From NCBI GenBank assembly GCA_003116975.1, contig BGKB01000094.1, positions 1-64,000 on the forward strand: 64,000 nucleotides of DNA, read 5' to 3'. Each line of letters starts with the position of its first letter. The stretch's first letter is position 1. Under the pieces are notes generated by a model that saw only the letters and a program-made list of their open reading frames with translations, did no database searches and had not been told where the DNA came from. Of the stretch, positions 47,901 through 55,844 are shown piece by piece. The translations under genes and the position numbers were made by a program. This stretch comes from Aurantiochytrium sp. KH105 (lineage: Eukaryota > Sar > Bigyra > Thraustochytrida > Thraustochytriidae).

Positions 47901-49911
47901 CACCATGACCTTCATTCAGGGTACCTTTTTGGGCGACCGCTACCTTGGTGAGAAACGCATGTACGACCACGAGGCAGATGCCGGTACCTTTCGATCTTGG
48001 GTGGCCTTCCTGCTGAGTCAGTTCATGCGCGACGCCGTCACCTCGACATTTGAGGCCTTGGCCTTTGCAGCGCCCGTATACTGGCTTGGAGGCATGAACC
48101 CGGCGCTCGAACGTTTTGGGCTCTTTTTGCTCATCATGACGCTCACATCCTTTGTGGTGCTGTGCCAGAACGTGCTCATCGAGATTGACCGCGATGACGT
48201 CCGCGTGGCAGCCATGTTGCAGATTGGTGTGCTGGGTCTTGGTGCGCTCTTCAACGGTTTCATTGTCAAGCTCGACGACCTTCCCGTGTATCTCTCGTGG
48301 GTGCCGTACACGATGGTCACGTACTGGTCATTCGTGGCGACGCTCATTAACGATTTGTCGGGTGAAAGCTTGCCCTGCGATTTGACCCGCCTTGAGTGCG
48401 CGGCGCGTACGGGTGACGTCGTGCTGCGGTCTCTATCGTACGACAACCGTGATGTCTACATTTGCATTCTCATCCTCATCGTCTTTGTTTTTGTTTTTCG
48501 CATATTGGCTGTCGTCGACTTTTATGTGCGCTATGTGCGCAAGCGCGGCGACCGCCTCAAGCGCAAGGAAGACTATGGCGTGGGCAGCTTTCGCACGGGC
48601 AGCTCTCCGGCCCTCATTATGAACCGCACGGGAAGCCGCGCGTCGCGCTCCGGCACACCGAACTCGCGTTTGACGCCTGGAAGCAAAAACACCATGGGTG
48701 CCATGCTTGAGACGCAGACACCCACGATGAAGCGCCAGGAGTCGAGCACCACGAAGAACTCTGGTCTCTCGACGCCTCGCACACCCTACGCCGGTGCTTC
48801 GCCGCAGATCCCGGTGTCCATGTTCGACCTTTCGGGTCCGCCTCCGGGTTCGCAGCCGCCGCACATGCGCCAGTACGGCCAGCAGAATGACGACCTTCCT
48901 GAGATGGAGCTCGGGTACTACGACGAGGAGCACGAGCAACTATCCTTTGTGATGAACCCGACAGTCGCCTTTTTTCTTGACCGAAACGTGTTCCTGCTCT
49001 TTTTCTTACTCGATTTCTACAGCTCGGTGTACATTTGCGGTTTCGAAGTGTCCACGGATGGCACCAATATCGGTCTCTTGGTGGCCTCACTGGGCACATC
49101 GGTCATTTATGTGGGTGAGTTCTTTTTCCAGCTGTTCTTTCTTATTCCGACGACGCTGGACGGCAAGCTCGATTGCACGTGGTATGGCGCCCGCGACGCC
49201 ATGATGGGTCTTCTCATGGTGATCGATGTGGCGCTCACCTCGCAGGCAACGGCCACGAGCTCGGACTTTGTGATTCAGATCATTCTGGGCATGGTCGTGC
49301 GTCTCACGCGATTCCTGCGGGTCCTTCTCTACTGGAATAAGGTCGACCACTATCACCAAGCGACAGCGCTCTCCTTTTTGGAGCTCAAGGATGAGCTCAT
49401 CGAGGAGGTCGCGCAGAACCAGGGCCGACGCATCTCTGGCTTTGATTCTGCCCCGGCGCCCACCGGACCTGCGTCGATGCGTCGTCCGCCGCGCCCGCAG
49501 CGTCGCCGCAGTCCGCATCCGACGCAGGCCTACGAGTCCGCAGAAACTCACGTGCCAGCTGTGGTGCGCATGCAGGCTGGGTCTCGCATCTCGATTGGTG
49601 GTGCCCGTCGCATCTCCCTTACTGGCAACACCCCTGCGAGCAACCGCCCTTCGCGTCCCATGCGTCCCGCACGACCTGCGCGTCCTGGCGCCACGACTCT
49701 CGACCGCGCGACCGCTGCGAGCCGAGCAAATGCCACTGCCAACGCGCCTGGTTCTCTGTGGCGTCCCGCAGGAAATGGATACTACTACAATTCGGCCACC
49801 GGTCAGATGTTGTCGATCAACCAGCTTGCTCAGCGTCGCGCGCCTCCTCCTCCTCCTCCGTCGCGACCCAGCGCCACCGGCTCGGCCAAGGGAGGTCGCG
49901 GCAAGAAGTAA
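44905..49911 (+). CDS. Notum/pectin-acetylesterase-like ectodomain fused to an ABCG half-transporter and a C-terminal membrane domain, 1668 aa
   Basis: The first in-frame ATG is at 44905 and opens a signal-peptide-like stretch (TIVAAATVAATIEG). Residues about 25-500 resemble the Notum/pectin acetylesterase fold: DGSPIGFYYGE, FRRVYVPTCTLDWWMGNGTS and RVMIGGTRGAAIG. The Ser of the usual GCSAGG nucleophile motif reads Thr, so esterase activity is doubtful. A transmembrane helix lies at about 541-565. The ABCG nucleotide-binding domain follows: Walker A GPSGSGKST (about 652), signature SGGQRRRVS (about 770), LLLDEPTSGLDS (about 793) and IHQPRREIFEYFD. The ABC2 membrane domain spans about 945-1210. 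After a linker, four or more hydrophobic helices (about 1350-1480) end in VRLTRFLRVLL, like a voltage-sensor S4. The tail is Pro/Arg-rich with a WW-like WRPAGNGYYYNSATGQ. Half-transporters must dimerise; the substrate is unknown. Confidence 0.88.
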   Translation: MRTWAAATIVAAATVAATIEGSRGDKCTAAQQLELEEFDKFNKTLYNTSDLFYDGDATCADGSPIGFYYGEASNSGIDEEGAADFIIWLGDSPMCSGTDCDELCDGTGKYQETTNSAVCAGYSNEDFFGGEDFVNIAEDGLTEELARCLFSRVVCTSSWWDAYPRVTPQTLLCPDDPDIAKFRRVYVPTCTLDWWMGNGTSASSESTSSDREFRHRGHRVLRNVLMELAWNHNLTMASRVMIGGTRGAAIGVMNMIEQIKIDLDDIHAEFDAVYLTTPKSREVFAVLDSPWFFNIEEFTPETDDASQIFAVENLFRTQSADWIDNGILNSDCVTNQDPGKEWRCFLPGELLKALEDTNVLVLQSQFDLLHLELLGLMDEDKREFYVDDTSFASSAISYIETFGELVREDVVAAAALSSAASAKHHYFLPACGQHGYIVPTSNHRVQERTEEIKGFGTVDFQRDFEVWETVSIQNNTSGSSGSNAFVVRDMVKSFLASNGEDIGAGASSSLIADTCGSFLCNDKCLTEVEPFKVATDFSSCVQYMVLAYGIMSVLIFHVGFALSYAQVRAFRKNVTAYWKRIKLIDSGDNEQGVREVQQQLLNEASSTEYRKIHLMVKNLSYWAPPRFRREKPHRILHEVDLSFAPGSLHAIMGPSGSGKSTLLDLLTLTRDTGAIAGQHYINGVSSDSKECKFLRQWLRHNTSYVRQTDVIFPLLTVREHLVHAAWMMLPQYMPAEAKLRRVWQVIRLLELSECADTICGDGGVSVEGGISGGQRRRVSVATQLLKLPAVLLLDEPTSGLDSTNALLLIKSLHVMAHEASVNVMMTIHQPRREIFEYFDSLSFLVAGRVVFSGDAAQAAEHFRIPDSSTNIANDILDLLQTASSETVQEFEDIYLDGDLGEAVQASMEAEIADLTPGMLANLKAILVENALAEGRWSWSESSSAATLAWVHLARSMRRGGFEIFSTTALSLVGGVIVGTVFYDIDTYTSRTALSYLAVATMTFIQGTFLGDRYLGEKRMYDHEADAGTFRSWVAFLLSQFMRDAVTSTFEALAFAAPVYWLGGMNPALERFGLFLLIMTLTSFVVLCQNVLIEIDRDDVRVAAMLQIGVLGLGALFNGFIVKLDDLPVYLSWVPYTMVTYWSFVATLINDLSGESLPCDLTRLECAARTGDVVLRSLSYDNRDVYICILILIVFVFVFRILAVVDFYVRYVRKRGDRLKRKEDYGVGSFRTGSSPALIMNRTGSRASRSGTPNSRLTPGSKNTMGAMLETQTPTMKRQESSTTKNSGLSTPRTPYAGASPQIPVSMFDLSGPPPGSQPPHMRQYGQQNDDLPEMELGYYDEEHEQLSFVMNPTVAFFLDRNVFLLFFLLDFYSSVYICGFEVSTDGTNIGLLVASLGTSVIYVGEFFFQLFFLIPTTLDGKLDCTWYGARDAMMGLLMVIDVALTSQATATSSDFVIQIILGMVVRLTRFLRVLLYWNKVDHYHQATALSFLELKDELIEEVAQNQGRRISGFDSAPAPTGPASMRRPPRPQRRRSPHPTQAYESAETHVPAVVRMQAGSRISIGGARRISLTGNTPASNRPSRPMRPARPARPGATTLDRATAASRANATANAPGSLWRPAGNGYYYNSATGQMLSINQLAQRRAPPPPPPSRPSATGSAKGGRGKK

Positions 49912-50302
49912 GTACTACAGACCGAGCGTCGTTCGATGCGCACATTTGTTTTGATGGCTCGCACGCCATCGTCAGTACTTATTGTCGTAATTGCATATTT
50001 TCTCAGATGTTTACTCTTTTAGGTCGAGCGCACACGATCAAGCTGTCCGAGCATGGCACATTTCTTCAGTTGTTTTCTTATTTGATAGTTACGTGACCCT
50101 CTCGGCGACACGCCAAGCAGATTCTTTTCCTTTTTCAGATTTTTCAGAATGAAGAACGAGATCCTTTTCCTTAGGTGCATGGTGTGAATGCCATATAGCT
50201 GTTTGCAAAAGAAACAGCAAAGAGTAAGAGGGCCTTTCTAATTTCCTTTTTTTGTTACACTTGGCTTTGGGCCACAAAAGCCAGACCCATGCTGCATAAA
50301 AA
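49912..50302. other. Convergent gap, no gene seen
   Basis: This AT-richer region holds the 3' ends of the ABCG fusion and the four-pass membrane gene. No repeat or coding frame stands out. Confidence 0.55.
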
Positions 50303-51061
50303 TCATCCTCCTCGTGAAAGCTCGAGCTGCGGATCCCATGCAATAGGATCATAAAAAGGTCTTGGCGTTCCCAAAAGGCAAAGGGCGACAAGAAACAGCA
50401 ATAACGTGGTGATGGCGAGAACCCAAGAAAGAGAAAAGATTACAAGCATGGGCGTGCCCACGGATGCAAAGGTTGTCGCGGCACTTGAGCTGAGGCTCTG
50501 AATAGCCGAGAGGACCTCATTATAGCAGCCGTAAAAGTAAGCGTATGAGCTATCGGCTCCAATGATGAGCACGATAAAGTTGATGAGAACATAGGCTGCA
50601 ATGTAAGCCAGGAGCAAAAAGCGATGGCCGCTCTCGAGCTCCTCGAGCGCGATATCGCCCTTGTACTCCTTGTAGGTAAACCATATAAGTGGGAAGCTCA
50701 TCAACATGGCAATGACAAGGAAGAACATGAAAAGGATCGACTTTGCGTTCCAGCCGGGCGTGCTCGTAAAGAGTACCGTAACATCCGAAGAGCCGACGCT
50801 ACAGTTGCCGTACTCGGTGTACGTAACATAGTCTGAGAAGGAAGGCGCGAACACGTCGAGATACTGCGTCGTGCCCGCGTCAACGTAGTCCACCACACGG
50901 TTCACGATGAGTAGACCCATGAGCCCGAGCGTCAAGGCGAGGTTCACGATCGGGATCCCCAGCAGGTACGTGCGCTCGTTGTTGAAGCAGGCCCAAAGGT
51001 ACCAGCACGGGCCTGGCGGGCGCTTGTGCCTTTTCTCGGTGCGGATCTCGTTGCGCGCCAT
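50303..51061 (-). CDS. Four-pass membrane protein of unknown family, 252 aa
   Basis: The ATG at 51061 starts a basic N terminus (EIRTEKRHKRPPGPCWYLW). The frame stays open upstream but without coding-like sequence. Four hydrophobic helices are clear: IPIVNLALTLGLMGLLIV; SILFMFFLVIAMLMSFPLI; FLLLAYIAAYVLINFIVLII; and MLVIFSLSWVLAITTLLLFL. A loop of about 65 residues between helices 1 and 2 contains a Cys and an NCS glycosylation site. A second loop with a Tyr-rich ADSSYAYFYGCYNE lies between helices 3 and 4. This topology is tetraspanin- or MARVEL-like, but the CCG motif of tetraspanins is not seen. The gene is divergent from NUDCD2. Confidence 0.8.
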   Translation of the reverse strand: MARNEIRTEKRHKRPPGPCWYLWACFNNERTYLLGIPIVNLALTLGLMGLLIVNRVVDYVDAGTTQYLDVFAPSFSDYVTYTEYGNCSVGSSDVTVLFTSTPGWNAKSILFMFFLVIAMLMSFPLIWFTYKEYKGDIALEELESGHRFLLLAYIAAYVLINFIVLIIGADSSYAYFYGCYNEVLSAIQSLSSSAATTFASVGTPMLVIFSLSWVLAITTLLLFLVALCLLGTPRPFYDPIAWDPQLELSRGG

Positions 51062-51370
51062 TGTTGGTCTGGGCCTTTCTTCGCACGCTCCGTGCGCGCG
51101 AAAATAGCCGTCTCGCTTTGCAGGCCTCGTTTCGCGTGACGCCCTCGATTCGGGATTCCGGGCTCCTGATCCGGAGTTCCGGGACGGCGGAGATGGCTTT
51201 TCGCGAGCGTAGACAGTCCGGAGACGTTGCTGCTGCTGCTGCTGCTGCCCAGGCACGGGACGCTGCGACGCGCGGTCCCGCATTGCATTTCGTTTGCTTG
51301 CTTGCTTGCTTGCTTGTGTGTTTGCTTGTACCGCGTAACACGCGCGAGGAAAAAAGGGGGTCGGGGGAAG
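51062..51370. other. Divergent promoter region with (CTTG)n
   Basis: 309 bases lie between the four-pass membrane gene and NUDCD2. They hold (CTG)n near 51230-51247 and (GCTT)n near 51296-51320. No gene seen. Confidence 0.55.
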
Positions 51371-51930
51371 ATGGGCGAGTCGAAGCGGCACCGGTTCGAG
51401 CACGACGGGCGCCTCGTGTACGAGTGGGAGCAAAACTTGGATGAGGTGCTCATTTACGTGAGGCCGCCAGAAGGCGTGACGGCCAAGATGATCGAGTGCA
51501 AGATCTCCAAGAACCACCTCACGCTTGGCATCAAGGGAAACCCGCCCTTTATTGACGTAAGTGCGCACTGAGTGAAAAAAGGTCGGTCGAGCGAGCGAAG
51601 AAGGGCGCTGACGACGAAATGCACACACGCTCGTGCATACGCATCACACAGGAGGATCTGGGCGACAGCTGTGAGGCTGGAGAGTCCATGTGGACAATGG
51701 ACGATGGGGAGCTGGAGATTAATCTGAAGAAAATGCGTAAAGCGTCGACGTGGGAATCTGCCCTCAAAGGTCACGGGGCGCTCGACCCCGTGGCCAAACA
51801 AGAAGTGCAAAAGAAGATGACCTTGGAGCGTTTCCAGGAAGAGCATCCCGGTTTTGACTTTAGTGGCGCCGACTTTAGCGGTGCAGCGCCGGATCCGCGC
51901 ACCTTTATGGATGGCGTCAAGTATCAGTGA
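51371..51930 (+). CDS. NUDCD2: NUDCD2-like NudC/CS-domain co-chaperone, two exons, 154 aa
   Basis: Exon 1 is 51371-51556 and exon 2 51652-51930. The 95-base intron starts GTAAGT and ends CACACAG, in phase 0. The protein starts MGESKRHRFEHDGRLVYEWE and has the CS (p23/alpha-crystallin-like) domain: LDEVLIYVRPPEGVTAKM, then SMWTMDDGELEINLKK. The C terminus LTLERFQEEHPGFDFSGADF (first residue T here) is the NUDCD2 signature. NudC-family proteins work with Hsp90 on client proteins, including beta-propellers, and on the dynein regulator LIS1. The length matches human NUDCD2 (157). The splice junction restores the CS domain without a break. Confidence 0.93.
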
Positions 51931-52355
51931 CGAATGAGATCTGTTGTTATTTTGCTTTTGCTTTTGCTTTTTCTTCTCTTTTTCGTAGGGCATTGCCAGT
52001 AAATAATCTCGACATCGGAGTCAAAGACCAGAAGTGGCAACGTTTCAGAAAAAGAAAAAATGCAGCATGGCATGCATGGTCAATCGTTCCGGGTCACGAA
52101 ATGCCTCGTGATTGATAAAAAATGAAAAGATCAAGTTGTAATTAGTATTGTTGTCGCCCGCGAAACGAAAGGAGAAAATTGATCTCCGCGCTCTCAGGTT
52201 TGATACCTTGCATTTGTAGACGAAAAGACGACACGGTCCTCTGAAACATGGATACGAGGAATCATTTGGCTTTTGAAGGAAGAAAGGAGGGGGAGGGATT
52301 TGGTGATGATGTATCATTCAAGCATCATACAGGTCTAAGCAACAGAGGTCCGAGC
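51931..52355. other. Convergent gap, no gene seen
   Basis: AT-richer sequence with GCTTTT-type runs near 51953-51970 lies between the ends of NUDCD2 and the malic enzyme gene. Confidence 0.55.
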
Positions 52356-54269
52356 TCAGGTCCGAGTCCACATGCTCGAGTCAATTTCGACACGCTTGTA
52401 ACGAGGGGTCCAAAAGGTTCGCTCGACAACATCGAGCAGACGATCGCCATTGTCATCCTCGTCGTTGCGGGTGGTCTTGCCCTCGCGAATGGCTTCTTGG
52501 CAGACACGCACAGCAATGTATCGCGTGACCGTCTTGAGTTCTTCGTGCGGGGGGAGCAGCGGCGCATCTTGGTCACCATCGCGGCCGGGACTGCACTCGG
52601 CAAGTGCGCGCGCGGCGCCCATGAGCATGCCATCCGTGACGCGCGTGGCGCCAACGACCTTGCATGCAAGGCCCACTGCAGGGAAGATCCACGAGTTGTT
52701 GGCCATGGAATGTACAAAGCGCTTCGTAGTCTGCGTGTACTTGGTCTTGGACACAACGACCTCGGTCGGCTCAAACATGGTTCCCGTGGCAACGACAGCG
52801 CAGTTGTTGCTCCAGGCCATAATATCAGCCGGCTTGCCCTCGGCACGCTCCGTGGGGTTACTGAGAGGAAAGATGATGGGACGGTCACAAGTCTCTGAGA
52901 TGGCACTAACGACTTCCTCGTTGAAAAGGCCGGGCATGCCCGTGACACCAATCATGACCGAGGGCTTGGCGTTCTTGATGGTATCAACAAGACTAAAGTT
53001 ACCATCCTTGCCGCCCTCCCAGTCGGCGAGGCGCTCCTGATCCTGTGCGAGTTCTTGCTGGAAGGGCAAGAGGCCTTCCTGACCCGAGTGCACGACACCA
53101 TATCGGTCGACCATAAAAATTTGCTTCTTGGCCTCCTCTTCGGTAAGACCCTCTTGCATCATGGCGTTTTTGATCATTTCGGCAATGCCGCAGCCAGCGC
53201 TACCCGAACCGACCATGACAATGTTGCGGTTCTTGAGCGGCGACTGGGTCTGCTGGCACGCGGAGAGGAGCGTGGCAAGGACGATCGTGGCGGTGCCTTG
53301 GATGTCATCGTTGAAGGTGCAGAGCTCGTTACGGTACTTTTTCAAAATTGGAGACGCAGACTGAATGTCAAAGTCCTCCCACTGCAAAAGGGCACCAGGG
53401 AAGAATTCCTTGACGCATGAGACGAACTGGTCGACGAAATCAAAGTACTCCTTGCCTCGAAGACGCTTGCTGCGCCAACCAATGTAACTCGGCTGGTTGA
53501 GAATGGCTTCGTTGTCGGTGCCGACATCGAGGAAGACGGGCAGGGTCTCTGGGCCAGGGATGCCGCCAATGGCCGTGTAGAGGGACGCCTTGCCGATGGG
53601 GATACTTTGGCCATTTGCGCCAAGGTCGCCGAGGCCCAGGATGCGGCTGCCGTCGGTGACGACGATGGTGTTGACCCTGAGCCGGGTGTCGACGTCGACA
53701 GGGGCGCCCGTGTGGCCGCGAGCAATGAGGTTTTTGAACATGTCGCGCATTTGCGCACGAAGTGGGTATGAGATGAAGATGCCTCGAGGCCTGCGCCAAA
53801 TTTGGCTAAATTGAATCGCGGCCTGGCCCACGGTCGGGGTGTAGATGATGGGCATCATTTCCGAAATGTGACGCGAGAGAAGAGCGTAGAACATGACCTC
53901 GTTGGTGTCCTGAAGCTGGCGCAGCATAATGTGTTTCTCGAGGTCGGTAGTCTTGACCGAGTACGAGGCGTAGGCGCGGTCCAGCTGCTGCTCAAGAGTC
54001 TCGATGTGGGGCGGGAGCAGGCCGCGCAGCCCGAGGGCCTTGCGCTCCTCTTCATCAAAGGCGGTACTCTTATTGTAGATGGGGTTCTCGAGCAGCCGGT
54101 GTCCGGCCTCCTCCCATGCCACGTACTCGATCTCCTCCTGAAAGGAGTCGTCCCTCGTGGCCGGGTCGCGGTGCTCGCGCAGCGACCCCGTCGTGCGCAG
54201 ACCCCGCCGTCCGAGAGCGGCCACGGCGGCGCGGCGTTTGCCGAACCTCGCGGCGCGGGCGATCATCAT
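52356..54269 (-). CDS. Malic enzyme, probably mitochondrial, 637 aa
   Basis: Starting at ATG 54269, residues 1-30 are rich in Arg and Ala without acids (ARAARFGKRRAAVAALGRRG), as in a mitochondrial presequence. The malic enzyme body follows: MPIIYTPTVGQA (catalytic Tyr), GLGDLGANGQSIPIGKASLY (catalytic Lys), EDFDIQSASPILKKY and CTFNDDIQGTATIV (metal-binding acids), and the nucleotide-binding GSGSAGCGIAEM. The enzyme oxidatively decarboxylates malate to pyruvate with NAD or NADP. Cofactor preference cannot be read safely by eye. If the host is an oleaginous thraustochytrid, NADPH supply for lipid synthesis is one possible role, though mitochondrial targeting argues for NAD use. The C-terminal 50 residues are longer than usual. 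Array 4 of the CAAGTG element lies about 440 bases upstream. Confidence 0.95.
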   Translation of the reverse strand: MMIARAARFGKRRAAVAALGRRGLRTTGSLREHRDPATRDDSFQEEIEYVAWEEAGHRLLENPIYNKSTAFDEEERKALGLRGLLPPHIETLEQQLDRAYASYSVKTTDLEKHIMLRQLQDTNEVMFYALLSRHISEMMPIIYTPTVGQAAIQFSQIWRRPRGIFISYPLRAQMRDMFKNLIARGHTGAPVDVDTRLRVNTIVVTDGSRILGLGDLGANGQSIPIGKASLYTAIGGIPGPETLPVFLDVGTDNEAILNQPSYIGWRSKRLRGKEYFDFVDQFVSCVKEFFPGALLQWEDFDIQSASPILKKYRNELCTFNDDIQGTATIVLATLLSACQQTQSPLKNRNIVMVGSGSAGCGIAEMIKNAMMQEGLTEEEAKKQIFMVDRYGVVHSGQEGLLPFQQELAQDQERLADWEGGKDGNFSLVDTIKNAKPSVMIGVTGMPGLFNEEVVSAISETCDRPIIFPLSNPTERAEGKPADIMAWSNNCAVVATGTMFEPTEVVVSKTKYTQTTKRFVHSMANNSWIFPAVGLACKVVGATRVTDGMLMGAARALAECSPGRDGDQDAPLLPPHEELKTVTRYIAVRVCQEAIREGKTTRNDEDDNGDRLLDVVERTFWTPRYKRVEIDSSMWTRT

Positions 54270-55844
54270 CCTCGCTCGGCTGGCTGCAGAGCGTGCGAAC
54301 TACACCGACGACGACGGCAGCAGCAGCAGCGCCCTCTTCGACGACGGCGCGACCGACGAACGAGGTCTGGCAGGCGCGGCTCCCGCGGCTGCTCGCGGTG
54401 CACACGAGTCGTCCAGGTCTCTCCGCGTCCTGCGCCTGCGCGGTTGTCGCGCCTTGTATCCTGTTCGTTGCGCCCGCCCGACCGACCGACCGACCGACCG
54501 ACCGGCCCGACCGGCCTCGCGGGCGGCTGCCGCGTGCGCGCGAGGCGGCGAGCGCGCGCGCGGGGCGAGGGCGCGAGCGTGCGAGCGCGCGGGGGGCGAG
54601 CGCCTGAGCGTGCGTCCGCGCGGTGGATGATCGGCGTCTGGATTGTCTTTTTCCTGTCTCTCGCTGTGCTCTGGCCTGCCTACCTGATGCTTAGAGGCCG
54701 ACCGTGCAAGTGCGGAATGCGCCGCGCGCAAGTGCGGAATGGCCGCGCGCAAGTGGCGCATTGCACTTGCGCGGGTTTGCGGATTTGTGTCTCTTTCTTG
54801 CCCGGGCCAGACTCCCTCTCTCTCTCTCTTCTATTGTATAGAACCTGACAGTGAGAACGCAAGCGAGAGTCCCGCGCGCACTGCACAGAACCCGAGTTCT
54901 GGGACCCAGCCCGGCCTGTTTTTCTGGGCAAGACCGCGCGAGTCGAGGCCGAGCGAAGATGATGCGTCTGCAGGCCGGCAGGTCGGCCGCCGGCGACGAG
55001 CGACGAGGGGCTCGGGCCCGCCGAGCGAGCGAGCGAGCGGGCGAGCGAAGGTGCCAAGCGAGGTGGCCGTGGGGTTGAGTTTGATCAGGTGCGCGAGATG
55101 GGTGTGCGTCCACAAATGGCCGCTGGCTGGCGTGCGCAGTTTTGCCAGCTCAGGCGCGAGCGAAGCCGGCGAGACGAGGCCGCAGCGGAGGAAGGACGGA
55201 GGGGGCTGGTGCCGGCGCTCGTCGGGCGCAGCCGCAGCCGCGCCAAGCGACGAGGACCCGCCTCGACGGAGACTCGAGAACATTTGTTCGCGCAGTCCTC
55301 GACGAGGGAGGGCGACGAGGAGGACGACAATGGCGACGACGACAATGACAGGAGCAAGCGAAGCCAGCAAGCAAACACATGTATTCACGGCAGCAGCAGG
55401 AGGCTGGCCATCGTCATCCGTGCGAGCAAGGTTCACTTTCGCAGCCGCCGATGCCGCTGCCGATGCGGTTGCCCCCCGGTGCGGGTGACCAACTGCGCAG
55501 CGTCGAGATGGAAGCTCGCGCGTATGCGACTGCGACAACGTATGCCACGCGACACCGCTGCCGGCACATTGGTGGATGAGGAGCTTCTGGGTCACGCACA
55601 GCCAACAAAGTTAGGACAGAGAGAGAGAGAGAGAGGAGGAGAGATGACGCCAACAACCTCGCCACCACTTGCTACCGAAGGGGCGGCCAATGTTTGGGGA
55701 TGACTCTGTGTTTTGCACGCACTGGCAAGGAGAAGAGGAAACGAAGTCGAATCCTGGCTTACGACACCAAGACTGACTGCGCGTCCTTGACAGAGAGGAC
55801 ACAAGTGGAGAGGATATGGAGACGAGGTAGTACTATTTTAGACT
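54270..55844. other. 1.6 kb GC-rich intergenic region
   Basis: The region upstream of malic enzyme contains CAAGTG array 4, (CGAC)n at about 54479-54503, (GCGA)n near 55022-55043 and (GA)n at about 55618-55635. A minus-strand stretch near 55370-55300 would encode one hydrophobic helix (APVIVVVAIVVLLVAL), but neither a start nor an exon structure supports a gene. Confidence 0.5.
54707..54769. promoter_or_regulatory. Array 4 of the CAAGTG element
   Basis: CAAGTG at 54707, 54729 and 54750 (steps 22 and 21), then CACTTG at 54764. The first two have the long form CAAGTG-CGG-AATG. It lies upstream of the malic enzyme gene. Confidence 0.5.

Noticed and set aside
55300-55400. Minus-strand hydrophobic segment that could be a one-pass membrane protein
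   Set aside because: No ATG is in frame nearby, both strands are open, and it lies among simple repeats.
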